Shown here piece by piece: positions 1-10,826 of a stretch of DNA of 64,000 nt. The translations under genes were made by a program, and so were the position numbers. Where the stretch lies: the NCBI RefSeq assembly GCF_947179165.1, contig NC_077242.1, positions 21,518,597-21,582,596 of the forward strand. Direction: 5' to 3'. This stretch comes from Solanum dulcamara. Taxonomy: Eukaryota > Streptophyta > Magnoliopsida > Solanales > Solanaceae. Under the pieces are notes generated by a model. That model saw nothing but the letters and a program-made list of their open reading frames with translations, was not told the origin of the DNA and did not search any database. Numbering within the stretch: the stretch's first letter is position 1; each line of letters begins with the position of its first letter.

Positions 1-53
1 TTTAACGTTATTTATTTTTTCAAACTTTATGTACTTGGGAGCCAAGGTACAAT

Positions 54-577
54 ATGGTCATTGCGACCACTTTTGAAAGAAAAGCAAGCGCCAGACTATC
101 TAACTGGCTAAAAAAAGTTAGGGATGATCGGGCACCTTCGAGTTGGATGCTGCCTTATATATTTGAACAATTATGCCAATATTGGGATACTGAAGAATTC
201 AAGGCTTTATTCGAACAAGAAAAAAAATTAAGAGCCAACCTAAAGGGTGGCTCGTTGCACATCGGAAGTGCAAAGAGTGTTGATACGATTCAGAGGGAGA
301 TAATAAGGTTGCTAAATTTTAAGTTTAAATTCATTTTTTAAAATAAATTATTTGACAAAATATTATTTCGTTAATTGTATTTTTATTCATAGAAAAAAGA
401 ATTGGGACGCACTCCCTATCGTCATGAAGTCTTTAAAAAGATTCATGTAAAGAAAAAGACTAATGCGTCGGATCCGAATGAGTGGGTGGAAGAAAGGACT
501 GAACGAGCCTATGTAAGTTATTTAACATAATGTATAATATATTTTGATTCTAACTTTTATTTTTAATACATACATAC

Positions 578-611
<34 letters not shown>

Positions 612-1068
612 TAATTATAAGTTTTATTTTTTAATTTGCAGTAAGATTATGAGCGGCACATACGTGATATGGCACATTCGATCCAGCTAACGCCTAAACA
701 GTCCACTCAAAATTAAACAAAAAAAGTGGTTAGAGGTAGCCATAAGGGCCAAATATATGGAATGAGCTCTAGGAATAATGTACAATGACTCCAATCAGGT
801 TTTAGAAGGTATTGGATCATCGCGTCAAGCCGAGGCCGTTGACGGAGTTCAGATAGCTGTTATGTCTCAGAAAATTATAGAACGTACACGCGCATTGGCA
901 GAATCTGAGAAAACAAGGGTTGAGGAGAAAAAAAGTATGAATGAACAAGTAGAGCAAATTAAAGAATAAGTGTTCAACCTCGTCCATCAACCTCCGTCCC
1001 GTTATTCAAGTGGGTCCACTCCGGATGAATCCGACGATAGTGATGAATACATAGCAAATAGTCCTTAG
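54..1068 (+). pseudogene. Decayed Ptta/En/Spm plant transposase-like gene (Transposase_24 type)
   Basis: Three exon-like blocks encode the C-terminal part of a plant Ptta/En/Spm transposase-family protein. Block 1 (54 to about 307) has the family pattern W..F, then a run of K and R residues, then a GG..H.GS segment. Block 2 (about 393-512) carries GRTPYRHEVFKK and WVEERTERAY. Block 3 (about 642-1068) includes GQIYGMSSRNN, which matches the family's G-x-x-Y-G-x-x-S motif, followed by a charged helical tail and a D/S-rich C-terminus. AT-rich introns with GT and AG borders separate the blocks (GTAAGT at 513, CAG at 639-641). A stop opens block 3, a frameshift follows near 730-780, and a TAA at 967-969 cuts the tail, so it is not functional. 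Family assignment is from memory of motifs. Confidence 0.7.
566..620. repeat. TA-rich microsatellite in intron
   Basis: An ATAC/TA dinucleotide tract lying in the second intron-like spacer of the transposase pseudogene. Confidence 0.85.
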
Positions 1069-1284
1069 GTTCCCTATATTAGTTTATGAATATTTTGAAA
1101 TTTTTGTTGACTTTGAAAAACTTTAAATTGTTCTAAATAATGACTTTATTCTTTTTTAGTATTTAATTATGTTTGTTATTATGTATTTTGCGTATTTTAT
1201 TTGTTGTTATTTGTGTTTGAATGGTCTGAATTGCTATGAAGTAAATTGAATTTTGATTGCAGATTTCTGCTGTCAAAAATATTG

Positions 1285-1640
1285 CAGATAAGTGACGGAC
1301 TGGGTCCTTTAGTCCGTCGCTTTTTGGATTTTTAAAAAAGGTTTTCAAGAAAGCGACGGACGGAGACTCTCAGTCCATCGCCTTTCTAAATTTTTTTTAG
1401 AATATCAAGATCAAACAGTGACTGACGGAGACCAATAATCCATCGCATTATATTAAATAATTACCTTTTTTAAAAAATAAAAAGACAGAGTCCGTCCTTT
1501 TTTATCTATTTTTTAATTAGAAAAATTTAAGGGCGACACAGTTCATCGCTTTTTGCAATTTTGTCCATCGCTTTTTTAAAAGCGTCGAAAAAAAAGCAAA
1601 GGAAGTGACTGCGTCGCTTTTCTGTCGAATTTCACCAAAT
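1285..1640. repeat. CACTA subterminal repeat zone
   Basis: About eight imperfect copies, in both orientations, of a motif around AAAGCGACGGACGGAGTC (for example near 1290, 1350, 1420, 1540, 1570 and 1610) lie in the last 375 bp before the TAGTG end. In CACTA elements such subterminal arrays bind the element's TNPA-type protein. Many copies have lost a CpG to TG or CA, which fits methylation decay. Confidence 0.7.
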
Positions 1641-1670
1641 TTCACATTTTTTTAGTAGTGCAATAAACTT

Positions 1671-2340
1671 GTGATAGACTTACAGATTGTCAGAATGAAG
1701 AAGGATGAGGAGATGCTTGCATGTGCTTTGATATTTTCATTGACTTCAAAATATCGTGATATTGATAATTCAATGATGTATAGCAAGACGCCTTTCACAC
1801 TTGATCAAGTGCAGCAAACACTTAACTCTTGTAATGTGTGGAGGCATTTTAAAGAAGACAAAGATGATGAAGCTAGTGGGCTCTTTGTGAGAGGTCATAC
1901 TAACCAACAAGGAAGGAGAAAATCAAAGCATAAATCAAAGTCTCGTGTGAACAAGAAGAATGCGGAGTGTTGGGGCTGTCACAAGAAGGGGCTTTGAAAG
2001 AGATTGTCCTATGTCAAAATCCAAAGAAAAGGAGGGTGCATCCATTGTTGAGCAGGCACATAATTCTGATGATAAATATATACTAACAACATCATATAAT
2101 AGTGGAGTCTATGACAACAAATGGGTATTAGACTCTGGTTATACTCTTCATATGACATTTCAAAAGGATTAGTTCAGCAACTATGAGAAAAGTGGAGGAA
2201 TTATAGTAATGGAAAATAATGCAACTTGTAAAATAGTTGGTGTTGGTTCAATTCGAGTTCGCTGCGATGATGGAATCGTGAGGACTATTATAGAAGTCTG
2301 TCATGTTCCTGATCTAAAGAAGAATTTGATCTCCCTAGTA
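1671..2340 (+). pseudogene. Copia gag and protease remnant
   Basis: The gag part matches the UBN2/retrotransposon-gag family and ends in a basic stretch plus a CCHC zinc knuckle (C-W-G-C-H-K-K-G then F-E-R-D-C-P). The knuckle is split between two frames at about 1990, consistent with loss of two bases at the histidine codon. The protease follows with V-L-D-S-G-Y-T-L-H-M near 2125-2155, where copia proteases have DSGA/T, and is stopped by TAG at 2170-2172 at a position expected to be Trp. A pre-integrase segment ending CHVPDLKKNLISL reaches about 2335. Not translatable as one protein. Confidence 0.8.
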
Positions 2341-2499
2341 CTATGGATAAGCAAGGATACAAGTATATGAGATAAGGAGGTACAACGAAGTGGATAAAGG
2401 TTCTTTAGTCATGCTGAAGGCCAAAGTTGGAGAATGGCCTCTACACACTAGCAAGAAGCATCATTATTGGCTCTTTTAATGCACAGTGTAACAGTTATC

Positions 2500-2720
2500 T
2501 TATGATGGCAAGGAAAGATTATGGCACTTGAATCAAGGGTTAAAAAGGCCATATTCATAGGGTATGTAAATAGTGTAAAAGGGTACAAATTTTGTGTTTG
2601 TATTTACTCAAATTTGTAGCTAGTAAAGATGTTACCTTTGATGAATCCTCTATACTTGATCCTCATAAAATTTCTGTGGAGTTATCAAAAAATAAGAACA
2701 ACGAGCAGGTGGAGCTATTG
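2500..2720 (+). pseudogene. Copia integrase remnant with core deleted
   Basis: The end of the pre-integrase domain (Y-D-G-K-E-R-L-W-H-L) at about 2495-2530 runs directly into the segment normally found after the catalytic core (R-V-K-K-A-I-F-I-G-Y, then V-K-G-Y-K). The HHCC finger and the whole DDE core are therefore missing, an internal deletion of several hundred codons. This copy could not integrate by itself. Confidence 0.7.
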
Positions 2721-2743
2721 GTGGAGCTTACCTAGGAAAAGGA

Positions 2744-4470
2744 TCAAGAGACTCTAATTGATGAGTTAAAAGATACAGATATTGAAGAACTTGCTGTTAA
2801 TGAACCATACATAATTGTGAAAGAAAGGGACAAAAGGCAGATACGAAAACTGGAACATCTTATAGAGAACGCAAATCTGATTGCAGATGCATTCGTAGCT
2901 GTAGAAGAAGAGATTAAAGATCTTGAAGCAATCTTTTGCAAGGATGCTTCACAATGATAGTTAGCTATGATGGAAAAGATGGAGTCTCTTCACAAAAATA
3001 AGACACAAGTCTTAATTGAAAGGCCAAAGGGAAAGATGACAGTTGGATGCAAATGGGTCTACAGAAAGAAAAAAGGTATTCCAGAAGTGGAAGATGCTAG
3101 GTTCAAAGAGAGTTTGGTTGCAAAGGGTTTCAATCAGAAGAAGGGAATTAATTTTAATGAAATCTTCTCTTCAGTCGTGAAACATAGCTCAATTCGCGTG
3201 CTACTAGCATTGGTTGAACATTTTGATTTGGAGCTTCAACAACTTGATGTCAAAACTACTTTCTTACATTGTGATCTAGAAGAGACAATCTATATGGATC
3301 ATCCTGAAGGTTTCCTAGATGAGGGAAAATAAAATCATATCTGCCAACTGAAGAAGTCTTTGTATGGTTTGGAGAAATCTCCTAGATAGTGGTACAAGAG
3401 GTTTGATGCATTCATGACTATACATGGATTCTCGAGGAGTGCATTTGATATTTGTGTGTATCATAAGAAGATGTCTGTAAATAGATGTATGATTTATCTA
3501 TTGTTGTATGTTGATGATATACTTATTGCTGCTAACAACATCACAAAGATAAATAGTTTGAAGAAACTTTTGAGCAAGGAATTTGACACGAGGATTTGGA
3601 AGCTGCAAAGAAAATTCTTGGAGTGGAGATTTCAAGAGAACATGGTTTTGTATATCTTTTTCAGAAAAGGAACATCGAAAAGGTTCTGGAGAGATTCAAT
3701 ATGCAGATGAGCAAGCATGTAAGTGCACCATTAGTTTCTAATTTTAAGCTTTCAGGGTTACAAATGCCTTCGTCTGAGGATGAGATGGAGTATATGTCAA
3801 AAGTTCCTTATGCTAGTGCAGTTGGTAGCATTATGTATGCTATGGTGTGCACACATCAAGATATTTCTCAATCTGTAAGTGTGGTAAGCAGGTACATGGC
3901 TAATCCAGGAAAAAGGCATTGGGAAGATGTCGTGTGGATATTGACATATCTCAAAGGAGCTTCTGATGTTGGCCTAACCTTTCAGAAAAGTGAAGGTATT
4001 TCAGTTCTCGGTTATGTAGGTTCTGACTATGTAGGGGATCTTGATAGAAGAAGATCCACAGCTAGATACATATTTACTCTCGTTGGTAATGCCATTAGTT
4101 GGAAATCGACTTTAGAGTCAATTGTCGCTTTGTCTACAGCAGAGGTAGAATATATGGCAGCAACAGAGGCAGTGAAAGAATTTATCTGGTTGAAAGGTTT
4201 GGTGGCAGAATTGAGTTTGGTTCATTTGTAATCAACTCTAAGATGTGATAGTCAAAGTGTTATTCATTTGATTAAAAACCAGAGATTTCATGAGCGCACC
4301 AAACATATTGATGTCAGATTCCATTTCATTCAAGATGTCGTTGAAGAGAGAGCTATCGAGGTCGAAAAAGTTATCACAAATAATAACGCTACAAATATAT
4401 TTACCAAGATAGTCTCGCTTGCCAAGTTTGCACACTGCAAGGACTTGGCGGGAATATACATCAACTGATG
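2744..4470 (+). pseudogene. Copia reverse transcriptase and RNase H
   Basis: The RT begins around 2967 with GCKWVYRKK and VAKGFNQKKGINFNEIFSSVV, carries LYVDDILIAA (the catalytic YVDD box) at about 3505-3530, and changes frame near 3600. The second frame (3596-4231) continues through the RT thumb into RNase H, with D-Y-V-G-D-L-D and S-T-A-E-V-E-Y-M-A. The final part (H-I-D-V-R-F-H-F-I) lies at 4268-4468 after a stop at 4229. Additional stops sit at 3330 and about 3390 (PR*WYK, a CAG to TAG change). Catalytic boxes remain but the reading frame is broken at least four times. Confidence 0.9.
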
Positions 4471-4687
4471 CAACTCTGGGAGAACAACTATTAGGAGGAG
4501 CTAGTATGTTCAATAAAGGTCTGATTCTTCTTGTTTCTTACAACGGGATTGCCCAGTAAACTTAAATTTTTTGGCCGGAGTTATTCATACACATTCTCGG
4601 AACGCAAACAATGGTGAAGATTGAAAAGTTCAAGTTGAAGACAAAATTAAAAGTTGGTAAGAGAAAGTTGAAAAATGGAGAATCTTG

Positions 4688-4700
4688 TCAAGGTGGAGAT
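4688..4700 (+). promoter_or_regulatory. Copia polypurine tract
   Basis: The purine run AAGGTGGAGA lies just before the 3' LTR. It is the typical plus-strand priming site of Tnt1-type copia elements. Confidence 0.6.
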
Positions 4701-5101
4701 TTTTTAAAATTCACAAACTTCTAGATAAATTAATGCAACAACTTGGTAGGTGAAAGTTAGGTGAAAGTTTGGTAAACTTTGACGTCTTGACACAACGTGA
4801 TGTCATGAATTACATCAAGAGTAAGAATTTATTCCAATAATTAGGTAGCTCTTGATTCATTTGTATCACACCTCTCATCACATATCTCATTTGTCTTCTC
4901 ATATTCTAAGACATTTGTAAAATACATTAGAAGAATAGACAATTGATAGAGCAATTCTCTTAGATGTATTTGGGATCTCTCCCCTTTCTTTGTCAATATA
5001 AAGGCAGTTGTTCTTTGGTGGATGTAGGATCATTCTGATTCAAACCACGTTAAATATTGTTGTTCTTCCTTGTTCTTTATATTTTTACGTTTTTGCTAAC
5101 A
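4701..5101 (+). repeat. Copia 3' LTR
   Basis: About 400 bp between the polypurine tract and a terminal CTAACA. It contains a TATA-like TCAATATAAAGG at about 4994-5005. The expected TG start is altered and no 5' LTR is present for comparison, so both ends are approximate. Confidence 0.55.
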
Positions 5102-5884
5102 GGATTTGTTAATTTAAGAATAAAATATATTCACTGATTAAAGATAGAACGATATACATTAATTTTCTTAGACTATATGAAGCTTATAAGCGCTTTTCAT
5201 GACACTTTTCCACTGTAGTACTATTTGAGTTTGTCCAATGGTAATATATGGAGTTCTCTTTCAGCAAAAGTTATAAAAAATTTTGTTTCATACATTTTGT
5301 AAAGACTGTATAGTCTCTGTAATTTTTATTGCATGATTATTCCCTATTCCAGGTGTCTCATTTTGACAACCATTCTGTTAAATGTACGATATTGTAGACA
5401 AGATGCCTAGGAATCATATATAAATGTATCATTACTAAGCTCCAGACTCCAATAACATCATATATATATAAGACTACAATATAAATATAACTTTATATCC
5501 ATCACCAAAATAGCAAGAAAAATACAAAAAAAAAAGAAGAAGAAGATGTTTTATGCTTCATGGAGAAGATAAAAGGAAAGAATTAACGATCAGAATTTTA
5601 GATTTAGGAAAAATCTTACCAAGCACAAAATGTGAAAAATTGATATGATTTTCTATATACCACTTGCATTCTAATTGATCAGTCCATTGTGTTGTAGGCA
5701 CCTGAAATTGAAAGAAAATATCGTGTATTTTTTTAATTTCATGTACCAAATAAATTCTAAAGGATCTGTCAGATCAAGTCTCAATTAAACAAATTAGTCT
5801 TCTCAATTTGACTCTGACCGGGAAAACTGAAGTGAATGGGACATACTAGTATCTCTTAATAAGTTAAATACTATCAAATGCTTC

Positions 5885-5916
<32 letters not shown>

Positions 5917-6742
5917 TCTCATTTTTTTTACGCATGGTATTAACTACTAGCGCATCACATTTTAGGTTTGGTATCAAATTAAGTTCTCAACTCTAATGAT
6001 CTATCTTTTATACTTGAAATAATAATGTAATGAATTAGTAAGTACTACAGAAATATTGAACAAAAAAAATAAGAAATCATTATGCTTATTACTTGAAATA
6101 TGTTAATCTTTTGAGTTCTACTCTGATTTTCAACATGAACTCACATATCAGTTCAAGTTAGAACTCCGGCCCATTAAATTGATCATCGATCAATCAATCT
6201 TTTAAACTTCTAAATCTTATATGTAAATGAAATTGCTGATATTTTTTTCTCCTTCGCCTGTGTAATTGTTCAATTTTAAGACTTTATAGTAAGTTCTTCG
6301 ATTCAAATATCTGACTTCAATTCATGCAACTTAACATACGTTCTATCTAAATTTTGCCTTATATGCCATTCTTTTTTGCAGTTCTAAGACACATTAAGCA
6401 ATTAAGAATTTGACAAGGCAAATTCATGTCAGTAGCACATATAGAATGAAACATCCAACTAACTTAGCTTAATTTCACTCTTAGCTAGCTCTTGACAAAT
6501 TAAGAATCTAAAACAGCTAATGAAATTTTTTTTGTGAAGTTTTCAAGAAATCTTTTCTTCTATTCTCTTAAATCGTACCACTCTTGATTTGTTTTACCTC
6601 CAAAAATTATCATTCCTTATAAGAGTGTTCATCACAATTATGAAAAAAAAATTGAGTAATATTTTATCTCTTTGTATTTGTATTTTTATATACAAATTTA
6701 ACATAACTAAAATTAATATTAACTTACAAATAGATTTTGATG
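5102..6742. other. AT-rich intergenic DNA, nothing recognised
   Basis: No recognisable protein, RNA gene or LTR end. A 63-residue open frame at 5558-5749 (minus strand) resembles nothing I know. An AT dinucleotide microsatellite lies at 5889-5916. This is the only stretch outside transposable elements I could find, although it may hold older unrecognised repeats. Confidence 0.6.
5889..5916. repeat. AT microsatellite
   Basis: About 14 uninterrupted AT dinucleotides. Confidence 0.95.
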
Positions 6743-7789
6743 TGTAATACCCCCAAAACAATCTACCTCAGATGGATTCAAGAAATGCAGAAAATGTTGC
6801 TGAAGTCTGGAACATTAACTTTCATGAGAGCAGTTCACTGACCGTACAAGCTTTCATGGTCCGTGAAAGACAATTGCGAAAGGGATATAATAAATTAGGA
6901 AAACTAAGTCAGGATTTATGTGGGGGTTTACAGGCCACACAAATCTTTACAGACTATAGACTTGGTCGTAGATTAAAGTTCAGAAGTTGGGATTTGGGAC
7001 TTGAACAGGGCGAAAGATGTTTACGGATCGTAGACCATTTTACAGGTTGTAGATCCACCCTGTCACGCCCCGGGAGGGTACCCTAGACGTAACCGGCACT
7101 CAGAAACCATTTCTGGCTCCCAAGCGAACCACATAGCCTGATCACACATCCGTTCATTCATTCGATCAGCGGAAGACAAAAGAATAAAGAAAATATTCAG
7201 TGGGCAACTCAAACCTCAGTCTAACTCAAAGAATAAAGGCCATGGGCCAACAAATTCAACTCTAATATTTATCATTATAAACAGTTTGACGAGAATAACT
7301 CAATCGACTCATCACTATCTAGTCTATGAAGCCTCTATCACTACTATCTAATTGGTGCCAATGACATGTTCATGGCTACCTCAAATCAAAATGAAAAGGG
7401 CTAACTCAATACAAGAATACACAGACGGTGTCCTCCGAATGTAGGGGAGGACTCACCAATACGCTGAGTGCGAATAGATCCCCAATGATGCTCCTATTGA
7501 CGATCTCTTAAACCTGTCTCTGCATCATGAAACGATGCAGGCCAAATGGCGTCAGTACGTGGAATGTACTGGTATGTAAAATGGCAGAATGAAACATACC
7601 TCAAGGAAGAATAGCAGCGGTCCAAATATCTCAAATTGAAAAGATAAGAGAGACTCAACAAGGCGTCATAAGTCTAAAGTAATAGTACATTTTTAGACAA
7701 AGATCAATCATATACCATACAGTCCAATCCAATCATACACTATACCGTTCAACCAACTTATTTACAATTCGATCCCTTTCAAGCATGTA

Positions 7790-8720
7790 CAATCTACTAG
7801 ACATTCAACTCAAACATCAGCTCAAAGGACTCAACTCAATAAATATGCAAATTAAATTATGCAACGTTTTACAATTCAACTCAAAAGACTCAACTCAATA
7901 AATATATATGACAACTCACTCAAGTGTCCTAAGTCTAACAAGAAATCGTTTAGACAGGACTAACTCATAAGCATATAGCAACTCACTCAACTCAACTAAC
8001 TCAGAGCACTATCACGACCTAAATGGGAGTTTCTCTTAACCGACAACCAACACTTATGAGCCAGTGAAGGTACAACGAAACGACGTCATTGCCACGCCCG
8101 TTCATACCTTGCCAGGGCATGAACGACGAACCTCATGGATCCAATCCAACCAAGTCCTATAATGTCAGGACAAATCTCTCGGGGAAGCATCCGACTTAAC
8201 GGTTCAATCCCCCCTACGTTTGGCAACACAGGTATTGGGTTCGAGTATGGACTGTACTCTTGCTCAATTCGGTGCTCGATACTCCTCCCATGACTCCATG
8301 CTCATAAAACTCCTTCAATCATCTCAAACAAGCCCTCACGGCTAGTTTCATGTGGAACATTGCCACCTCATCAACTCTGTTCTCATTTCAACTCAATTAA
8401 CTCATAATGACAAGTCTCATTGGACCTTCTTTCAAATCAACTCATCTCAAATCATCAAACTCTTCTCTTTAAAAATTTATACAATCTCGACTCAATGAAT
8501 GTAGAAAATGTTATGTACATCAAAATATAATTTCAACTCCTCAACTCAAACTCAAAATAAATACTTTAATGTAAAAATACTCAACTCATTTAAAGGCTCC
8601 TCTTACTCAACTCATACTTAAACTCTTTTCTAAATCAAAGATAAAACTAATAATTCTTTAGACTCAAAATAGTGTATAAGTAGTTTATGCAAAAAGGTTC
8701 ACAATTAATTTATTTAAAGC
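7790..8720. repeat. CAACTCA-rich degenerate low-complexity tract
   Basis: The word CTCAACTCA and variants recur dozens of times in the R/U5 side of the solo LTR. The reverse form (TTGAGTTGAG) occurs in the matching zone of element B's LTR near 32150-32240. Confidence 0.6.
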
Positions 8721-8885
8721 TCCTTCTCAAAAGATCATTTATTTTCAAAGCATTCCTAAGACTCTAATCAACTCAAATTATGCACATCACATACCACAAA
8801 CTCACATTAGACTCCAATCCACTTCATCACATAACATTCTCATCAATATACCTCTTCGTCAACCATTCTACATATATTAAATAAG

Positions 8886-9028
8886 CACCATTCACATCAT
8901 CACTCACATCATCACCAAAATATCATCATCACATCATCATTATATATTATCATTTACATCATAATCAAACATTATCATCACATCATTGTCAAGTATCATC
9001 ATCACATCAATCATCAAACATCTACTCC
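8886..9028. repeat. Degenerate CATCAT repeat
   Basis: A trinucleotide-like array of CATCATCACAT words inside the antisense solo LTR. Confidence 0.75.
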
Positions 9029-9747
9029 AAAATCCTTATTTTTGTTCTATGTTCATTTTATAGAAGCAAAAGGGACATTCTTAACTAACCAATTCATTCT
9101 TTTCATTCCAATCAATACATATATACACACAACTATCTATCTCAACCTCAAGACATTTAGGACAAGAAATCTCATCTTGAGTTCATGTGAATGAAACATG
9201 GACCCATACTCTCAACAAAACTCAACTCAAGAATATCGTCAATACCTATAAATCTATATACAAAGATACATTTGTAGCCAAAAATATGAAAGATAATTAT
9301 TTAGTAACTCAAGTCATTAAAAACATCAATCAACTAATAGTACTTAAAAACATTCCATAGTTTAGGAAAACTTTCAAGAAAACCTTCTTAGAAGGTTCAA
9401 CTCTTTCACAACTTCTATCCAACACATATATGGGCATATGGAAGAACTAAATCCATATTTTAGGTTAGCCTTACATACCTTATTTGAAGACTTTGAAGAA
9501 AACCTTGTGTTGGGTCTTCAATGGAGAACTCAAATCTTGAAGCTCTTAGAACTCTTGAAGGCACCCTTTGTTGGAGAAGGATTTGGAGAAGAAGAAGAAG
9601 AAGAGAGGGAAAATATCTAGGGCTTTTTAGAGAGAGAGAGAGGACTGAAAAATGGTCCAAAAATGTCCAAGAATGGTGTATATATAATTTGGAAAAAGTC
9701 CAAGTTGCCCCTCTTCAAAAATCTGAAAATTGGGCAAAACATCTTGT

Positions 9748-9898
9748 TGGCGCTATAGTGGCGCGTCGCGCCACTGCAGCGCCAAGCCAAAATAGGCTTA
9801 AAACCCTGCACATCTAATAGTGGCGCGTCGCGCCAAGCCCCAAACTACTGAGGCTGTTTTCTGGCGCTATAGTGGCGTGGGGCGCCACTGGAGCGCCA
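9748..9898. repeat. GC-rich nested palindromes in U3
   Basis: Three palindromic blocks. At 9758-9774 the arms are GTGGCGCG and CGCGCCAC around a single T, nested inside outer arms TTGGCGCT and AGCGCCAA (9748-9786). At 9821-9835 the arms are TGGCGCG and CGCGCCA. At 9862-9898 the outer arms are TGGCGCT and AGCGCCA. They lie about 410-560 bp inside the LTR start (antisense). Confidence 0.9.
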
Positions 9899-10381
9899 AG
9901 CCTAATTTCGCCCAGGCCTGAAATTTTCCTGCAGTACTAGTCTGTAGTAAAATGGCCATAACTTTTGACTCTGAACTCCAAAAATTGCAATCTTGGTGGA
10001 GTTGGAAAGAAGACTCAAAGACCTTTAATTTGGTAGGTCGTTGTCCACCCAGTTATTTATATCCTAGGAGATACGGTCGTTTGAAGTTGACCCTTATACT
10101 AACTCGTCCGAAAACTTAATCGATTGGAGCTCTTTGGACTCGACTTGGTGTTAGAGATCCCTTATGACCCCTAAACACATCTAACACACTTCAAATACTT
10201 AGGAATTAATCCTAACTCACATGTAGATTTACAAGTCCTCCAGTCCGAGTCTACCCACATGTGAAGAAATGTTTGATTCTTCGCGAAAAATTTTCCGGGG
10301 TGTCACACACCCGTATAAGGAAACCTCAGAAACATAGACTCCTCAAGTTTTAGGGGTGCTTGAATGGTTTGTATAAGATTT

Positions 10382-10486
10382 TACGGACCGTAGAAGAGTC
10401 TGTGGAGTTGAACTTCAGATAGTTCAAAATGTATCTCTAATATCTACGGATCCTTTTGCAGTCCGTAGATGGTTGTACGGACCGTA
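10382..10486. repeat. TACGGACCGTA palindromes of LTR X
   Basis: Palindromes TACGGACCGTA at 10382-10392 and 10476-10486, with a split pair (CTACGGA and TCCGTAG) between them. A variant TACGGATCGTA is at 7022-7032, across the solo-LTR insertion. They sit in the U3-side of LTR X. Confidence 0.85.
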
Positions 10487-10826
10487 AAAGGCATTCGTAG
10501 AACCTGTCCAGAAAGTTTTACTCAATGAGGGTGATTGGGTCTTTTTTCACTCTTTTAACTCCAATACTATGTCATTTTGGCCCATTCTAAGTGGATATAA
10601 TTAATCCATAATACTCTTAACCACCCTATTCCCTCTCATTCAATCAAAATAGATTTCTTCTCTCCCAGGTTTCTCTCCTAAGGCAAGAACAAGATTTCAA
10701 GCTTCAAATCTCCTTCGGAAATTTTTAATTAGGGTTTCATTCAAGGTATGTGGGAGCTTCATCAATGGGACCTTCTTCACCCATTGAGTCCCATAAAAAC
10801 CTTCATTTCTTGATTATGATTTGTAC

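Larger units (their letters stand above)
1..1660 (+). mobile_element. CACTA (En/Spm) transposon, 3' part
   Basis: The 3' portion of a class II CACTA element; its 5' part lies before the window. It holds a decayed Ptta/En/Spm transposase-like gene, then a CG-containing subterminal repeat zone, and stops at TAGTG (1656-1660), the diagnostic terminus of this superfamily. Directly after it, at 1661, copia gag sequence begins, so the element inserted into a copia retrotransposon. The usual 3-bp target duplication (CAA would be the right copy) cannot be tested because the left end is missing. The identification rests on three independent signs (protein, subterminal repeats, terminus). Confidence 0.8.
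1661..5101 (+). mobile_element. Ty1/copia retrotransposon, 5'-truncated and decayed
   Basis: Gag, protease, a remnant of integrase, reverse transcriptase, RNase H and a 3' LTR follow each other in copia order (integrase before RT). The overall type resembles the Tnt1/Tork group by its YVDD RT and its RNase H ending. The 5' LTR and start of gag are absent: a CACTA element occupies that position, so they may lie upstream of it outside the window. Confidence 0.85.
7061..10307 (-). mobile_element. Antisense solo LTR, 3.25 kb, TSD CACCC
   Basis: Begins TGTCACGCCCCGG and ends CCGGGGTGTCACA, with identical CACCC on both sides (7056-7060 and 10308-10312). The left 90 bp match the reverse complement of the end of element B's 5' LTR (the region before 35554), which sets the orientation. 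No gag, pol, PBS or polypurine tract is inside, so it is a solo LTR formed by LTR-LTR recombination. The leader-donor motif in reverse (CTTACATACCTTA) is at about 9470-9483. Open frames at 9438-9660 are LTR leader sequence, not genes. Confidence 0.8.

Noticed and set aside
5558..5749. 63-residue open frame on the minus strand in the only non-TE stretch
   Set aside because: Too short, not recognised, no partner exon or start context that would support a host gene.
9438..9817. Overlapping open frames with an E-rich or R-rich tail
   Set aside because: They read the leader part of an antisense solo LTR in three frames; no coding pattern.
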